This document shows, piece by piece, positions 36,654-44,673 of a stretch of DNA of 64,000 nt. Location of the stretch: NCBI GenBank assembly GCA_004134985.1, contig REGQ01000060.1, forward strand, positions 16,528 through 80,527, read 5' to 3'. Source of the DNA: Paenibacillaceae bacterium. GTDB lineage: Bacteria > Bacillota > Bacilli > Paenibacillales > Paenibacillaceae. Each line of letters starts with the position of its first letter. Positions within the stretch are counted from its first letter, which is position 1. The notes beneath the pieces are model-generated. The model saw only the letters and a program-made list of their open reading frames with translations, had not been told where the DNA came from and ran no database searches. The translations under genes were made by a program, and so were the position numbers.

Positions 36654-37598
36654 ATGAGAATTTTATTTTTCGGTAGAGGTGTAATATCGACCCAATATGC
36701 TTGGGCTTTTGAAAAGGCAGGGCATACAGTTGAGTTTTACGTTAGAAAAGGGAGAAAAGAAACCTTCGGAAGCAACATAGAGCTTGAAATGTGGGACGCA
36801 CGAAGAGGGAAACAGCTAATAAAAGAAAGCTGGAACGTCAAACTGCATGAGGAGATGAGTCCAAATTATGATCTCATTATTGTGAGTGTCAACACGGAAC
36901 AACTTCCAGAAGCAGCACAATTACTATCGACTGCTGCTGGAAACACCCCTGTCCTAATATTCAATAACGTTTGGCAAGATTTGAAATCATCGATCTCACC
37001 ATTGTCTATGAACAATGTTGTCTTTGGGTTCCCAGGAGGAGGAGGAGGCATTGCGGACAATAGGCTTAGAGGCGGCTTTTTGAAAATGCTATTTCTGGAA
37101 AAACCACGGGTAGGCACTGAACAAATTAACAACAAGGTCAAAGAACTATTTGAAAGTGCCCATTTTAAAATTAGTTGGATAAAGGATATGCAAAACTGGC
37201 TATGGGGTCACTTTGCCATGAATGCGGCTATAGAGACCGAGGTGTTAAAACTGGGAAGTTTTCCAGCACTCATGAATCATAGTGACTCATTCGCAAATGT
37301 TGGTAAGAATATGAGGGAAATTATCCCTGTACTTAAAGCAAGAGGCGGAAAGATTGATACGATTTCTCTATTGTTGACTAAGATTCCACCGGCACTTCTC
37401 GGCACGCTTTTTAACAAGGTTATTTTTGCAAAGGGCAGCTTACCACGACTTTTCATCGAATACAACAATAGTAAAGCAGGTTTTGCGGTACTTGAAGTTG
37501 TGAGAGAAGCAAAAAAGTTAGGTATACCTTTACCACGTCTTACTGTGGCATTTGAAAACAATGAACAACACAAAGCTATTGAAAATTCCATATCATAA
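36654..37598 (+). CDS. Ketopantoate reductase (ApbA/PanE) family protein
   Basis: A 314-residue NADPH-dependent oxidoreductase of the ApbA/PanE family. The N-terminal dinucleotide motif is MRILFFGRGVISTQYAWAF (G-x-G-x-x-S, where the classic form is GxGxxG). A C-terminal helical domain follows (NWLWGHFAMNAAIETEVLK, containing the conserved asparagine). It shares length and layout with 2-dehydropantoate 2-reductase, but the loosened glycine motif and isolated context suggest a different substrate. A perfect aggaggcaat ribosome site precedes the ATG. It is divergent from the TetR regulator, which likely controls it. Confidence 0.82.
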   Translation: MRILFFGRGVISTQYAWAFEKAGHTVEFYVRKGRKETFGSNIELEMWDARRGKQLIKESWNVKLHEEMSPNYDLIIVSVNTEQLPEAAQLLSTAAGNTPVLIFNNVWQDLKSSISPLSMNNVVFGFPGGGGGIADNRLRGGFLKMLFLEKPRVGTEQINNKVKELFESAHFKISWIKDMQNWLWGHFAMNAAIETEVLKLGSFPALMNHSDSFANVGKNMREIIPVLKARGGKIDTISLLLTKIPPALLGTLFNKVIFAKGSLPRLFIEYNNSKAGFAVLEVVREAKKLGIPLPRLTVAFENNEQHKAIENSIS

Positions 37599-37647
37599 AA
37601 ATTTGCAGGATTCTCTGTCATCATGCGGATAATTTTGGCCTTAGATT

Positions 37648-38028
37648 CTATTTTGTTCCAAGCCTTTCCTTCATTGAGCTTAGCTTTTGATTATCGTGGT
37701 ATGCACCCGCCCGTATCACAGCGTTAATACCACGAAGATTTTGTACGCTTTCTATGGGGTTGGCGTCCAGAAGGACCCAATCGGCGTTTTTGCCAGTATC
37801 CACGGTCCCCATATCATTCATCCGGTCCAGAAATCCAACCCCTTTCAGGGTTGTCATCTGAAGAACATGAAGCGACGGGATACCGGCCTTCTCCAACTCG
37901 TCAAATTCCTGGTGGAGCGAATAGCCTGCCGTGTTCCAACTGTCTCCGGAGCCCCCGTCTGTGCCCGTCATCATCTTGATGTTTATGATCAAATAGAAAT
38001 AAGGAACTCCTACGCTTCGGCGCCTCAC
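37648..38028 (-). pseudogene. Amidohydrolase family, C-terminal remnant
   Basis: About 105 codons from the C-terminus of a metal-dependent amidohydrolase: MMTGTDGGSGDSWNTAGYSL with the metal-binding aspartate of the TD motif, HQEFDELEKAGIPSLHVLQM, and the ending GTVDTGKNADWVLLDANPIE. The preceding three quarters of the enzyme, including the HxH motif, is missing; upstream sequence (38030-38280) does not encode it in any frame. It cannot be active. Confidence 0.75.
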
Positions 38029-38423
38029 ACGAAGCGCTGGCTCCCGGGCTCCGAAGACTGAACGTGGAGATCGCCTCCCCCTTACTACCCGAGTCGCTCA
38101 TTTTGGACTTGGATTCCACCGTAGAGACGGTCTACGGCAACCAACAGGGAGCGGCGGTTGGCTTTAACAGCCAGAAGCGCGGGCGTAAGAGTTTCAATTA
38201 ATATGTTCATCTGATCTCGTACCCCAACACCATACACCTGATAAACTGGAAAACTTGATATTGTTCGGAAGAACATCAACTCTACTAATGATTATATAAA
38301 ACTATTCTCCATCCGACGAACGGAAGCCTCATCAAATGCCCTGCGCTGAATTAATTACTTTGGTTATAACAAATATAGCCCGAACTTTAGAAGCTTTGGG
38401 CAAAGTAGCTATTTATTAAAGCA
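38029..38423. other. Gap without a supported gene
   Basis: Between the amidohydrolase remnant and attachment-like copy 6. A 64-codon minus frame at 38085-38279 (containing LLAVKANRRSLLVAVDRLYG) has some protein-like character but no family match or ribosome site. Confidence 0.3.
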
Positions 38424-38490
38424 GATAAATGTGGCTCCAAAACACTACTCCCTAACCAACAACAACAGCACTCCACATGTGTCGACTCCC
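38424..38490 (-). repeat. RlmD-tail / attachment-like repeat, copy 6
   Basis: The minus strand reads E-S-T-H-V-E-C-C, after which a base loss shifts the frame (C-C-W-L-G). Core and 3' flank (gccacatttatct) match copies 1 and 4. Confidence 0.6.
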
Positions 38491-38602
38491 GTATTTTAAA
38501 CACCAATCTGTAACTTTAACATCGCTGCTTCCACTCTCAACTCAATTTTCCGCTGTAACAGCATGCGCGATACGCATCACCGTATCACCGCAAAAGCGAA
38601 AA

Positions 38603-38633
38603 AACTCTTCATGAAATATATCCATGAAGAGTT
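38603..38633 (-). terminator. Intrinsic terminator of the aldo/keto reductase gene
   Basis: Stem AACTCTTCATG/CATGAAGAGTT with a nine-base loop, followed on the minus strand by ttttttcgctttt. It is about 150 bases past the reductase stop at 38785. Confidence 0.75.
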
Positions 38634-38784
38634 CATTCCATAGGATTCCGCTTATAGAATCGAGGGTTCGTGAGGGTGTCGATTCATAATGATATCGATG
38701 TCTTCACCACTAAGCCAAAGGAAGACTATTTATACGAATCATACTTTGCACAATTGGCTGATGAACGCCCTATTTGCGTCCAAT

Positions 38785-39756
38785 TTATACCAATTGATGT
38801 GGTGTATACAGTTCTTCTAAACTCGTGATTTCTTCAGGTGACAATTTAACCGACAATGCCGAAACCGAATCTTCGAGATGGCTGATTTTGGTCGATCCGA
38901 TAATCGGGGCTGTGACCTCTTCTTTTTGCAGCAACCATGCAAGAGCAACCTGTGCGCGTGGAATTCCTCGGTTAGCGGCAACTTCCGCAACTCTTTCCGC
39001 GACTTTACGATCAGCCTCTTCCGTTTTAATAAACAACGCCTTTGCTACCTGGTCATTCTCGGATCGCGAGGTCTGCTCATTCCAATCACGGGTTAACCGA
39101 CCTGCAGCCAAAGGCAGGTAAGGAGTGACGCCAACTCCCTCATCTTTGCAAAGGGGGAGCATCTCTCTTTCTTCTTCCCGATAGAGCAAGTTAAGTCTAT
39201 TTTCCATGGAAATGAATCGTGTCCAGCCATTGCGTTCTGCGACATGCTGAGCTTTCGCAAACTGCCATGCCAACATGGAAGATGCTCCGATGTATCTAAC
39301 CTTGCCCGCCTTAACTAAATCGTGAAGAGCCTCCATTGTCTCCTCAATTGGCGTATTAGGATCCCAACGATGGATCTGGTACAAATCAACGTAATCTGTC
39401 CCAAGCCGTCTTAGACTATTATCAATTTCGGTCATGATGACTTTGCGGGAAAGCCCCATTGCATTCGGGCCTTTGCGCATTGGAACAAATACCTTTGTAC
39501 TGATGACGACTTCGTTACGACGAGCGAAATCATTTAAAGCACGCCCGAGAAATTCTTCACTTGTTCCGTCGGAATACATATTAGCACTACTAAAAAAGTT
39601 GAAGCCCAATTCGAGTGCCTTTTTAATAATCGGTCTGCTTTGCTCTTCATTCAACGACCATGGGGTATTGCCGCGTTCAGGTACTCCGAAGCTCATAGTT
39701 CCAAGGCTTAACTTTGAAACCTCTAATCCGCTACGTCCAAGTTTTACATATTCCAC
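38785..39756 (-). CDS. Aldo/keto reductase
   Basis: A 323-residue AKR of the general stress / YajO-like group. The catalytic tetrad is present in order: Asp/Tyr in GFNFFSSANMYSDG (the tyrosine in NMYSDG), Lys in NEVVISTKVF, and His in VDLYQIHRWDPN. NADP-binding residues appear in VGVTPYLPLAAGRLTRD and APIIGSTKISHLED. It reduces aldehydes or ketones with NADPH in the cytosol. The start at 39756 (GTG) is preferred because aaggag lies 11 bases upstream; a GTG four codons earlier overlaps that site. Divergent from a MarR regulator with three shared palindromes between them, so it is probably derepressed by an electrophile or phenolic compound. Confidence 0.9.
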   Translation of the reverse strand: MEYVKLGRSGLEVSKLSLGTMSFGVPERGNTPWSLNEEQSRPIIKKALELGFNFFSSANMYSDGTSEEFLGRALNDFARRNEVVISTKVFVPMRKGPNAMGLSRKVIMTEIDNSLRRLGTDYVDLYQIHRWDPNTPIEETMEALHDLVKAGKVRYIGASSMLAWQFAKAQHVAERNGWTRFISMENRLNLLYREEEREMLPLCKDEGVGVTPYLPLAAGRLTRDWNEQTSRSENDQVAKALFIKTEEADRKVAERVAEVAANRGIPRAQVALAWLLQKEEVTAPIIGSTKISHLEDSVSALSVKLSPEEITSLEELYTPHQLV

Positions 39757-39799
39757 TTGATAACACACTCCTTAAGTATAATTGGAAGGTATCCACAAA

Positions 39800-39891
39800 G
39801 TTGACGTGTCAACTAAGAATTTTTCGGATCGCTCTTTTGGTTGACACGTCAACCTGTATGCACTTTAACACCTTGCGGTTGATATGTCAAC
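39800..39891. promoter_or_regulatory. Three palindromic operators in the reductase/MarR divergent region
   Basis: Three copies of a 14-base palindrome: GTTGACGTGTCAAC at 39800-39813, GTTGACACGTCAAC at 39840-39853 and GTTGATATGTCAAC at 39878-39891; the last two extend to 16 bases (GG...CC). Centres are 40 and 38 bases apart, close to four helical turns, so dimers could bind on one face. They are placed to cover both promoters. The natural ligand is the adjacent MarR protein. Confidence 0.85.
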
Positions 39892-39908
39892 CGTGGTATT
39901 ATACTTGT

Positions 39909-40346
39909 ATGGATATAAACGAATTAAACGAAGATGAAATGCGAATATGGAATATGTGGAAAGGCTCCTTTAAACGAATCTTCGGTCGCGTTGTGAAAGA
40001 GATGTCTGAACACACAGGACTATCTGAGGGGGATTTTGGAGTATTAGACCGGTTAGTCCAATTCGGGGACGGTAAGCTTCGGCAACAGGAACTAGCTGAC
40101 TCTATGGACTGGGATAAGAGTAGATTATCCCATCATTTAACTCGAATGGAAAAACGTGGTATTATTCTAAGAAAACCATTAGACGCAAATCGCGGTGTTC
40201 AGATCGTCATTACATCTGTCGGAAAATCAGCTTTGGATGATGCCCTTCCCATCGTTTCAAAGGCAATACGCAAGCATTTTCTGGATCAATTAACCGATCA
40301 AGACATTGAGTCGATTACGAAGCTCGCGGAAAGAACAAAAAAGTGA
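39909..40346 (+). CDS. MarR family transcriptional regulator
   Basis: A 145-residue MarR protein. The winged helix is visible in LSEGDFGVLDRLVQFGDGKL, RQQELADSMDWDKSRLSHHL and TRMEKRGIILRKPLDANRG, the last being the wing. Helices at both ends form the dimer interface. The ATG at 39909 lies 17 bases after the third palindrome. It likely represses itself and the aldo/keto reductase through these sites and is released by a small aromatic or oxidising ligand; no cysteine is present, so direct thiol sensing is unlikely. A weak T-rich hairpin follows the stop near 40385. Confidence 0.9.
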   Translation: MDINELNEDEMRIWNMWKGSFKRIFGRVVKEMSEHTGLSEGDFGVLDRLVQFGDGKLRQQELADSMDWDKSRLSHHLTRMEKRGIILRKPLDANRGVQIVITSVGKSALDDALPIVSKAIRKHFLDQLTDQDIESITKLAERTKK

Positions 40347-40634
40347 TCTTAGCCTCAGGTAGAGCCCTGTTGCCTTGATCGCTTTTTTTTGTGTTCTCCA
40401 TGTCCATGCTACATATATCGAAACCGACAAGAAACTGAACCAGTTCCTTCCCTCTATCAACACCCTCCGAGCTTCCCCACAACCAAATTTTTCGCCGTTA
40501 CTTGTGGTACGGTTCTCCGCGATTTACCTTAACTGCTCGTTAGTCTAATAACAGACCTAAGTGTACAGAAATATAAAAATCAAAACAATTGAGCAATACT
40601 GTCACATCTCATTTATTGATCCAGAACCATCATT
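40347..40634. other. Intergenic, no gene recognised
   Basis: Contains the probable MarR terminator region (T8 near 40383-40390). No coding signal was seen. The stretch 40680-41065, to the right of copy 7, is also without a supported gene; a 110-codon plus frame there is arginine-rich and lacks a ribosome site. Confidence 0.3.
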
Positions 40635-40675
40635 ATTAAGTACTCCACATGTGTCGAGTTGACAGGGAGTACAGG
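40635..40675 (-). repeat. RlmD-tail / attachment-like repeat, copy 7
   Basis: The minus strand reads V-L-P-V-N-S-T-H-V-E-Y-L-I-M-M. The upstream half is shared with copy 2 and the core cacatgtggagta has one change. The 3' half diverges, so this looks like the opposite half-site type. Confidence 0.55.
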
Positions 40676-41069
40676 CATTAAAATCGAACTGGAATGGCAT
40701 TTGCCCTTGTCCCCCTATCGGGCGTTTTTTCTTTATTCGGTAAATAGTATTCCCGGTGACGTACAACGTCATATGCGGCGAATGTGGGCTACTGACAACG
40801 AAAGAAGAAGACGGCTCGGCGGGGAACGTCGTCCTTTCGCTTCCGATCGAAAAAACGATAAGTTAAGTATAGCCGGGCATGTCACAATATGGAACATGAC
40901 ATTTCAAAAAATTGCGCGTGAATTAAGTACGCCTTTTGTGGCACCGACATACACCCGTTCCCCCGGTGTACCCCTTCGCGATTACGTTTGAATTTCAGTT
41001 TCAAAAACGAATAGACGCCGATCATTTAGACCGACGCCGATTAGTTCTTCAAAAAACGGTAAACCCCCT

Positions 41070-42743
41070 TTATTTCGTCACGATAAAGTTAGGGAGATTT
41101 TTTTCAAGATACTTAATTCTTTCCGAATAATCTTGTTTTGCATGAGTTTCCGAAAGTATATTGTTCGACACTAACAAGTCATAAAATGATTTCAGCATCT
41201 GGGCTGATATAGCGGAAGTAATCATCATTCTTTGACCGTCGATCAGAACAGAAGATATTTTTTCAGGCTGTACAAGTTCAATCTGTACGCCGTTCCTGTC
41301 GATTATGAAATACATCTCTTTTACATTTTCAAACACTAAATGTTTTACTTCTGCCCCGTTTGCCAAGCGACTCTGAACTTCTTTCATTGAATAGCCCGGA
41401 ATCGGATCATTTATCAGCAGCCATTTTGCAAAATCTTTTGCATCGACTTCATCTGTATCATATTTTTTCCAAACCGCGCCATTATCTTTGCTTATCTGTA
41501 TTGTGTTATCCATCATGACCCGTAAATATATTTCGTTGTCCACATAAACTGCACGATACTTTGAAGCCATAAGGCTATCTATCAACTTCGGTACATCATA
41601 TTTCTTGTTGAATGTTAAATCGTGCGGCATTAAATCTGTAGTGGTGGCACCTTGAGATAATGCGGGCACTATTTCTGTAGTGATGGCACCTTGATATAAT
41701 GCCACTATTTCGGCTGAAGGTTCGGCTGTAGGATTGTAGACACCCGTAGAAGCTTCCGTTTTGTCCAATGCAGAAGTCGCAAAGATGATAACGACACTTG
41801 CTACAAGTCCAATAGCGAGCAGCGTCGTGGTAATAGTGATTCTCTTGGTTTTCATGATCGATATAATCCTTTCTTCGGTCGAGTTTTTGGAAAAGCTACT
41901 AATCATCGGCGACAAACCGATTTTCTTTTCTTCCAAACGTACAAGTGCCCTAGCATAAGTAGGTTTCGTGTCTTCCCCAAATTTTCGTATGACTGTTTCA
42001 TCGCAGAATAGCTCGATATCACGGTTAGCAAGGATATACATAACCCATACAAAAGGGTTGAACCAATGGACGCATACGCTAGTGGCAAGAATCCATTTTT
42101 TTAGTGTGTCGAATCGCTTGATGTGCGTAAATTCGTGGGTCAGGATAAGCGCAAGTTGTTTCTCATCGTCATAATCTAAATTTTTCGGCAAGAGTACAAC
42201 AGGTCGAAAAATACCGTATGTAAGCGGAGTAGAAATATTATCGAGTTGCCTGATTTGAACATCTCGCCATAACAAATTTGAATGCTGCCATTTTCTTATA
42301 AAATCGTTTCTAATAGGTACAGCCATTTTGTAGATTTTGCGATACCTTAAATGCGGAATGATAAAAAATAAAGCACATAACGTAAAACCAACTAACCACA
42401 CCCATACAATAGGCGATATTTGTGAAGCTGTCTCCAATGGCATAATCGGCGCGGTCAAATGTTCTGTAATTGGTGGCATGATTACCGTAGTTCCATTAAC
42501 AAATGTTGAACTTTCTCGCGTGGAAATCAATTTTGGCGCTGTAAACATTCTGCTTATATGTTCCGCTGCCGTAAAAATGCTAAATTGCGATTGAACTGAA
42601 ACAGGTACAAGCAATTGAATTAATGCAACACCCCAAAGAAACATAAAGGTCATTTTGGGCAGCTTGTGAATAAGCAAGGAACGTAAGAAAATCACTGCAA
42701 GAATAAAGACAGAAGCCGAGATACTTATTTGAAGTAACGACAT
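41070..42743 (-). CDS. BlaR1/MecR1-type M56 metallopeptidase sensor
   Basis: A 557-residue membrane protein. Four hydrophobic segments lie in the first 330 residues. The M56 zinc motif HEFTHIKRFDTLKKW (HExxH) sits near residue 205 and the downstream glutamate is in ANRDIELFCDETVIRKFGED. These are typical of BlaR1/MecR1 relatives, which cleave or trigger cleavage of the BlaI-type repressor. The C-terminal 200 residues are outside the membrane, but lack the penicillin-binding SxxK sensor domain of true BlaR1 and look like an unrelated domain, so the signal is probably not a beta-lactam. The start lies nine bases after the BlaI-like gene; the two form an operon. Confidence 0.88.
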   Translation of the reverse strand: MSLLQISISASVFILAVIFLRSLLIHKLPKMTFMFLWGVALIQLLVPVSVQSQFSIFTAAEHISRMFTAPKLISTRESSTFVNGTTVIMPPITEHLTAPIMPLETASQISPIVWVWLVGFTLCALFFIIPHLRYRKIYKMAVPIRNDFIRKWQHSNLLWRDVQIRQLDNISTPLTYGIFRPVVLLPKNLDYDDEKQLALILTHEFTHIKRFDTLKKWILATSVCVHWFNPFVWVMYILANRDIELFCDETVIRKFGEDTKPTYARALVRLEEKKIGLSPMISSFSKNSTEERIISIMKTKRITITTTLLAIGLVASVVIIFATSALDKTEASTGVYNPTAEPSAEIVALYQGAITTEIVPALSQGATTTDLMPHDLTFNKKYDVPKLIDSLMASKYRAVYVDNEIYLRVMMDNTIQISKDNGAVWKKYDTDEVDAKDFAKWLLINDPIPGYSMKEVQSRLANGAEVKHLVFENVKEMYFIIDRNGVQIELVQPEKISSVLIDGQRMMITSAISAQMLKSFYDLLVSNNILSETHAKQDYSERIKYLEKNLPNFIVTK

Positions 42744-42752
42744 CCCATCACC

Positions 42753-43130
42753 TCATTCCATGCTATCAATAAGACGTTTCAAGCGGTTAATTTCTTCTGT
42801 CGACAGTCGTTTCTGTCCCAACAATGAAGCAATCAGTCTGTCGGGGGCGCCATCATACATTTTATTTATCAGTTCCGTTGTTTCGTGTTCTTGAGCCTGC
42901 TCTCGTGTAACAACCGCATGGCAAACGAAATTAGGCTCATGCCGCTCGATCGCCCCTTTATCAAGGCATCTCTTGATGATGGTATACGTTGTTGTTTTAC
43001 TCCAACCTACTTTTTCTTTTGCAATTTCTGCAATTCTCTTTGCGGGGGTATCGCCTTCTTTCCACAAGATTTCCATAATATTAAGCTCGCTATCGAATAA
43101 CTTCATAACCAAATGAAACACCTCGTTCAT
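42753..43130 (-). CDS. BlaI/MecI/CopY family repressor
   Basis: A 125-residue winged-helix repressor: LFDSELNIMEILWKEGDTPA, KRIAEIAKEKVGWSKTTTYT, IIKRCLDKGAIERHEPN and the dimerising C-terminus. The cleavage region of the family is around FVCHAVVTREQAQ. The usual start of the family would be at MKLFDSEL; gaggtg lies six bases before a TTG two codons upstream of that ATG, so translation may begin at about 43112 instead of 43130. The protein should repress its own operon by binding the paired sites at 43136-43180 and be removed when the M56 peptidase is activated. Confidence 0.9.
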   Translation of the reverse strand: MNEVFHLVMKLFDSELNIMEILWKEGDTPAKRIAEIAKEKVGWSKTTTYTIIKRCLDKGAIERHEPNFVCHAVVTREQAQEHETTELINKMYDGAPDRLIASLLGQKRLSTEEINRLKRLIDSME

Positions 43131-43135
43131 ATATA

Positions 43136-43180
43136 TTCTACTGCTGTAGAATCACATATTAACATTTTACTGTAGTAGAA
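43136..43180. promoter_or_regulatory. Paired BlaI-type operators
   Basis: TTCTACTGCTGTAGAA (43136-43151, perfect dyad TTCTAC-N4-GTAGAA) and TTTTACTGTAGTAGAA (43165-43180, one mismatch), with centres 29 bases apart. They resemble the TACA/TGTA dyads bound by BlaI/MecI and lie immediately upstream of the repressor gene. Confidence 0.8.
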
Positions 43181-43289
43181 TCGTTTTGTCGATAGAGTCC
43201 TGTAATTTTCTTACACCAGTTCCAGCTTCCACATGCAGCCCTTCTTGATTGGCTTTGAATTTTTATATTCAAAACGAAAAAGACGCCGA

Positions 43290-43478
43290 TTATTCGACGT
43301 CAATCCATCGTTTAATATCGCTTAAATATGCCCATTCTTCGGTGTTTCCGTCCGCCCATATGATATAGGCTTTACTTATCCCGGCGTCGATTGCCTCGAC
43401 CGTAAAGGCGGTATAGGCGTCGTTCAGTATCGCCGGGTATATTTCCCCCTCGACAAAGGTCATCGCGGTTGTATTCAC
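43290..43478 (-). CDS. Small unrecognised protein coupled to a resolvase remnant
   Basis: 62 codons beginning with GTG at 43478 and reading FVEGEIYPAILNDAYTAFTV, then IIWADGNTEEWAYLSDIKRW. The GTG overlaps the TGA stop of the resolvase remnant (GTGA), implying translational coupling. An ATG five codons later has no better ribosome site. Acidic, no membrane segment, no known family that I can name. Similar small genes accompany invertases on phage and conjugative elements. Confidence 0.45.
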   Translation of the reverse strand: MNTTAMTFVEGEIYPAILNDAYTAFTVEAIDAGISKAYIIWADGNTEEWAYLSDIKRWIDVE

Positions 43479-43690
43479 GCGTTCCCGCTGCCTTTTCGAC
43501 GGTTTAACTCGCGATACAATGAACCCTTAGTTACGCCCGTTAAGTCTTGTATTTCAAGTACCGAATGAAGCTTGCTTTCGTATAGCTTGATCGCCTTGTC
43601 TAACTTCTTGGCGTTGGTTTTAGGGCGCCCGCCGTTCCTGCTGTGGATACCCGCGCGTATGCGATCTTCATTCGATCGTCGTCCCCTTCG
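43475..43690 (-). pseudogene. Small serine resolvase/invertase, C-terminal DNA-binding remnant
   Basis: 72 codons corresponding to the end of a Hin/Tn3-type resolvase: NEDRIRAGIHSRNGGRPKTN (the linker and RNGGRPK motif), KLDKAIKLYESKLHSVLEI and QDLTGVTKGSLYRELNRRK, a resolvase helix-turn-helix. The catalytic N-terminal domain with the active serine is absent; a stop codon lies directly upstream. Confidence 0.75.
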
Positions 43691-43852
43691 TTATGTATTG
43701 TTCGAAAATAGTATCATAAACGTATGTTTTCGTTAATATGATTTTGGAACGAGTATCGTACCTAAATTAAAACGGAATAGGGGACGAATCAAGACGATTC
43801 GGAATCGTTTCATAAATAATCGTTTTCGAACCGTTGGATTTTGTTATTTTAA

Positions 43853-44643
43853 GTTCAACGTAGGGCTGAACTTTACAAAGTCCGGCGTAAAATTGAAGCC
43901 GATAAACAAATTGTTATTGATAATGCCCATCCTGCACTAATTGCAGAAGAAGATTTTATAGCCGTTCAAGCACTCATGAAGAAACGGGGCAAACACAAGA
44001 GTAACGGCAAAGAAAGCCTGTTCTCGTATATCGTCAAGTGTTCTGACTGCGGAAGCGGGATGCACTTCAAGCCCGACAGGCGTAACGGGGCGTATATTTG
44101 CGGCGGTTACGTTAAGCATACTTCGGCTTTCTGTTCGTCCCACATTATCGAACAACTGAAGCTTCTTAATGCCGTAAGAGAAGACTTGCAAGCCATAGCC
44201 AAGGATACGGTTAAAGCAGAGACGCTTTTCGGTATCGTTGAAGGCAAAGCTGCGGAATCCCAAGTTGCAGTTGCGAAGGAATTGAAGCGGCTAGAAAAGC
44301 AACTTAGCGAGACTAACGCCCGCTTCGATAGCTTACTGACCTTACATGTTGACGGGGTAATAACCACAGAGCAATTTAAGCAGCAGAATGATCGTATACC
44401 CAACAACAAGAAGACCTTGCAAACAAAAAGGCAGAGCTAATATTGGCGTTGGAATCGAAACAGAATTTCGATCAACAGTTACACGCATTCAAAAAAGAAG
44501 TAGGACGTTTCATTACGCTTGACTTCGACGACGAGCAAGTAATGAAACAAGTCCTACAACGGCTAATCCACAAAATCGAAGTGTTTGAAGGCGAAAGAAT
44601 TAAGATTCACTATAACCTTACTAATCCTTACGCCACCAACTAA
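43853..44643 (+). pseudogene. Large serine recombinase, N-terminally deleted and frameshifted
   Basis: Plus-strand remnant of a large serine recombinase. It starts inside the 'recombinase' domain (DNAHPALIAEEDFIAVQAL), continues through the zinc ribbon (SYIVKCSDCGSGMHFKPD, then AYICGGYVKHTSAFCSSHII) and the coiled-coil domain (AKELKRLEKQLSETNARF). Near 44410 a frame change is needed: AELILALESKQNFDQQLH and FEGERIKIHYNLTNPYATN continue in the next frame to 44643. The catalytic domain is missing. It ends about 40 bases before attachment-like copy 8, the normal relation of an integrase gene to its attachment site. Confidence 0.8.
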
Positions 44644-44645
44644 GG

Positions 44646-44672
44646 TACAGTCTATCGGGCTGTATCTTTTCT
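44646..44672 (+). terminator. Intrinsic terminator of the plus-strand recombinase remnant
   Basis: Stem TACAGTC/GGCTGTA (one G-T pair) followed by tcttttctttc, three bases after the stop codon. Confidence 0.7.
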
Positions 44673-44673
44673 T

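Noticed and set aside
38085..38279. A gene downstream of attachment-like copy 6
   Set aside because: A short frame with no family match, no ribosome site, and adjacent to an amidohydrolase relic that it does not continue.
40659..40991. A 110-codon plus-strand open frame
   Set aside because: Arginine-rich composition, no ribosome site, starts inside attachment-like copy 7, and no family resemblance.
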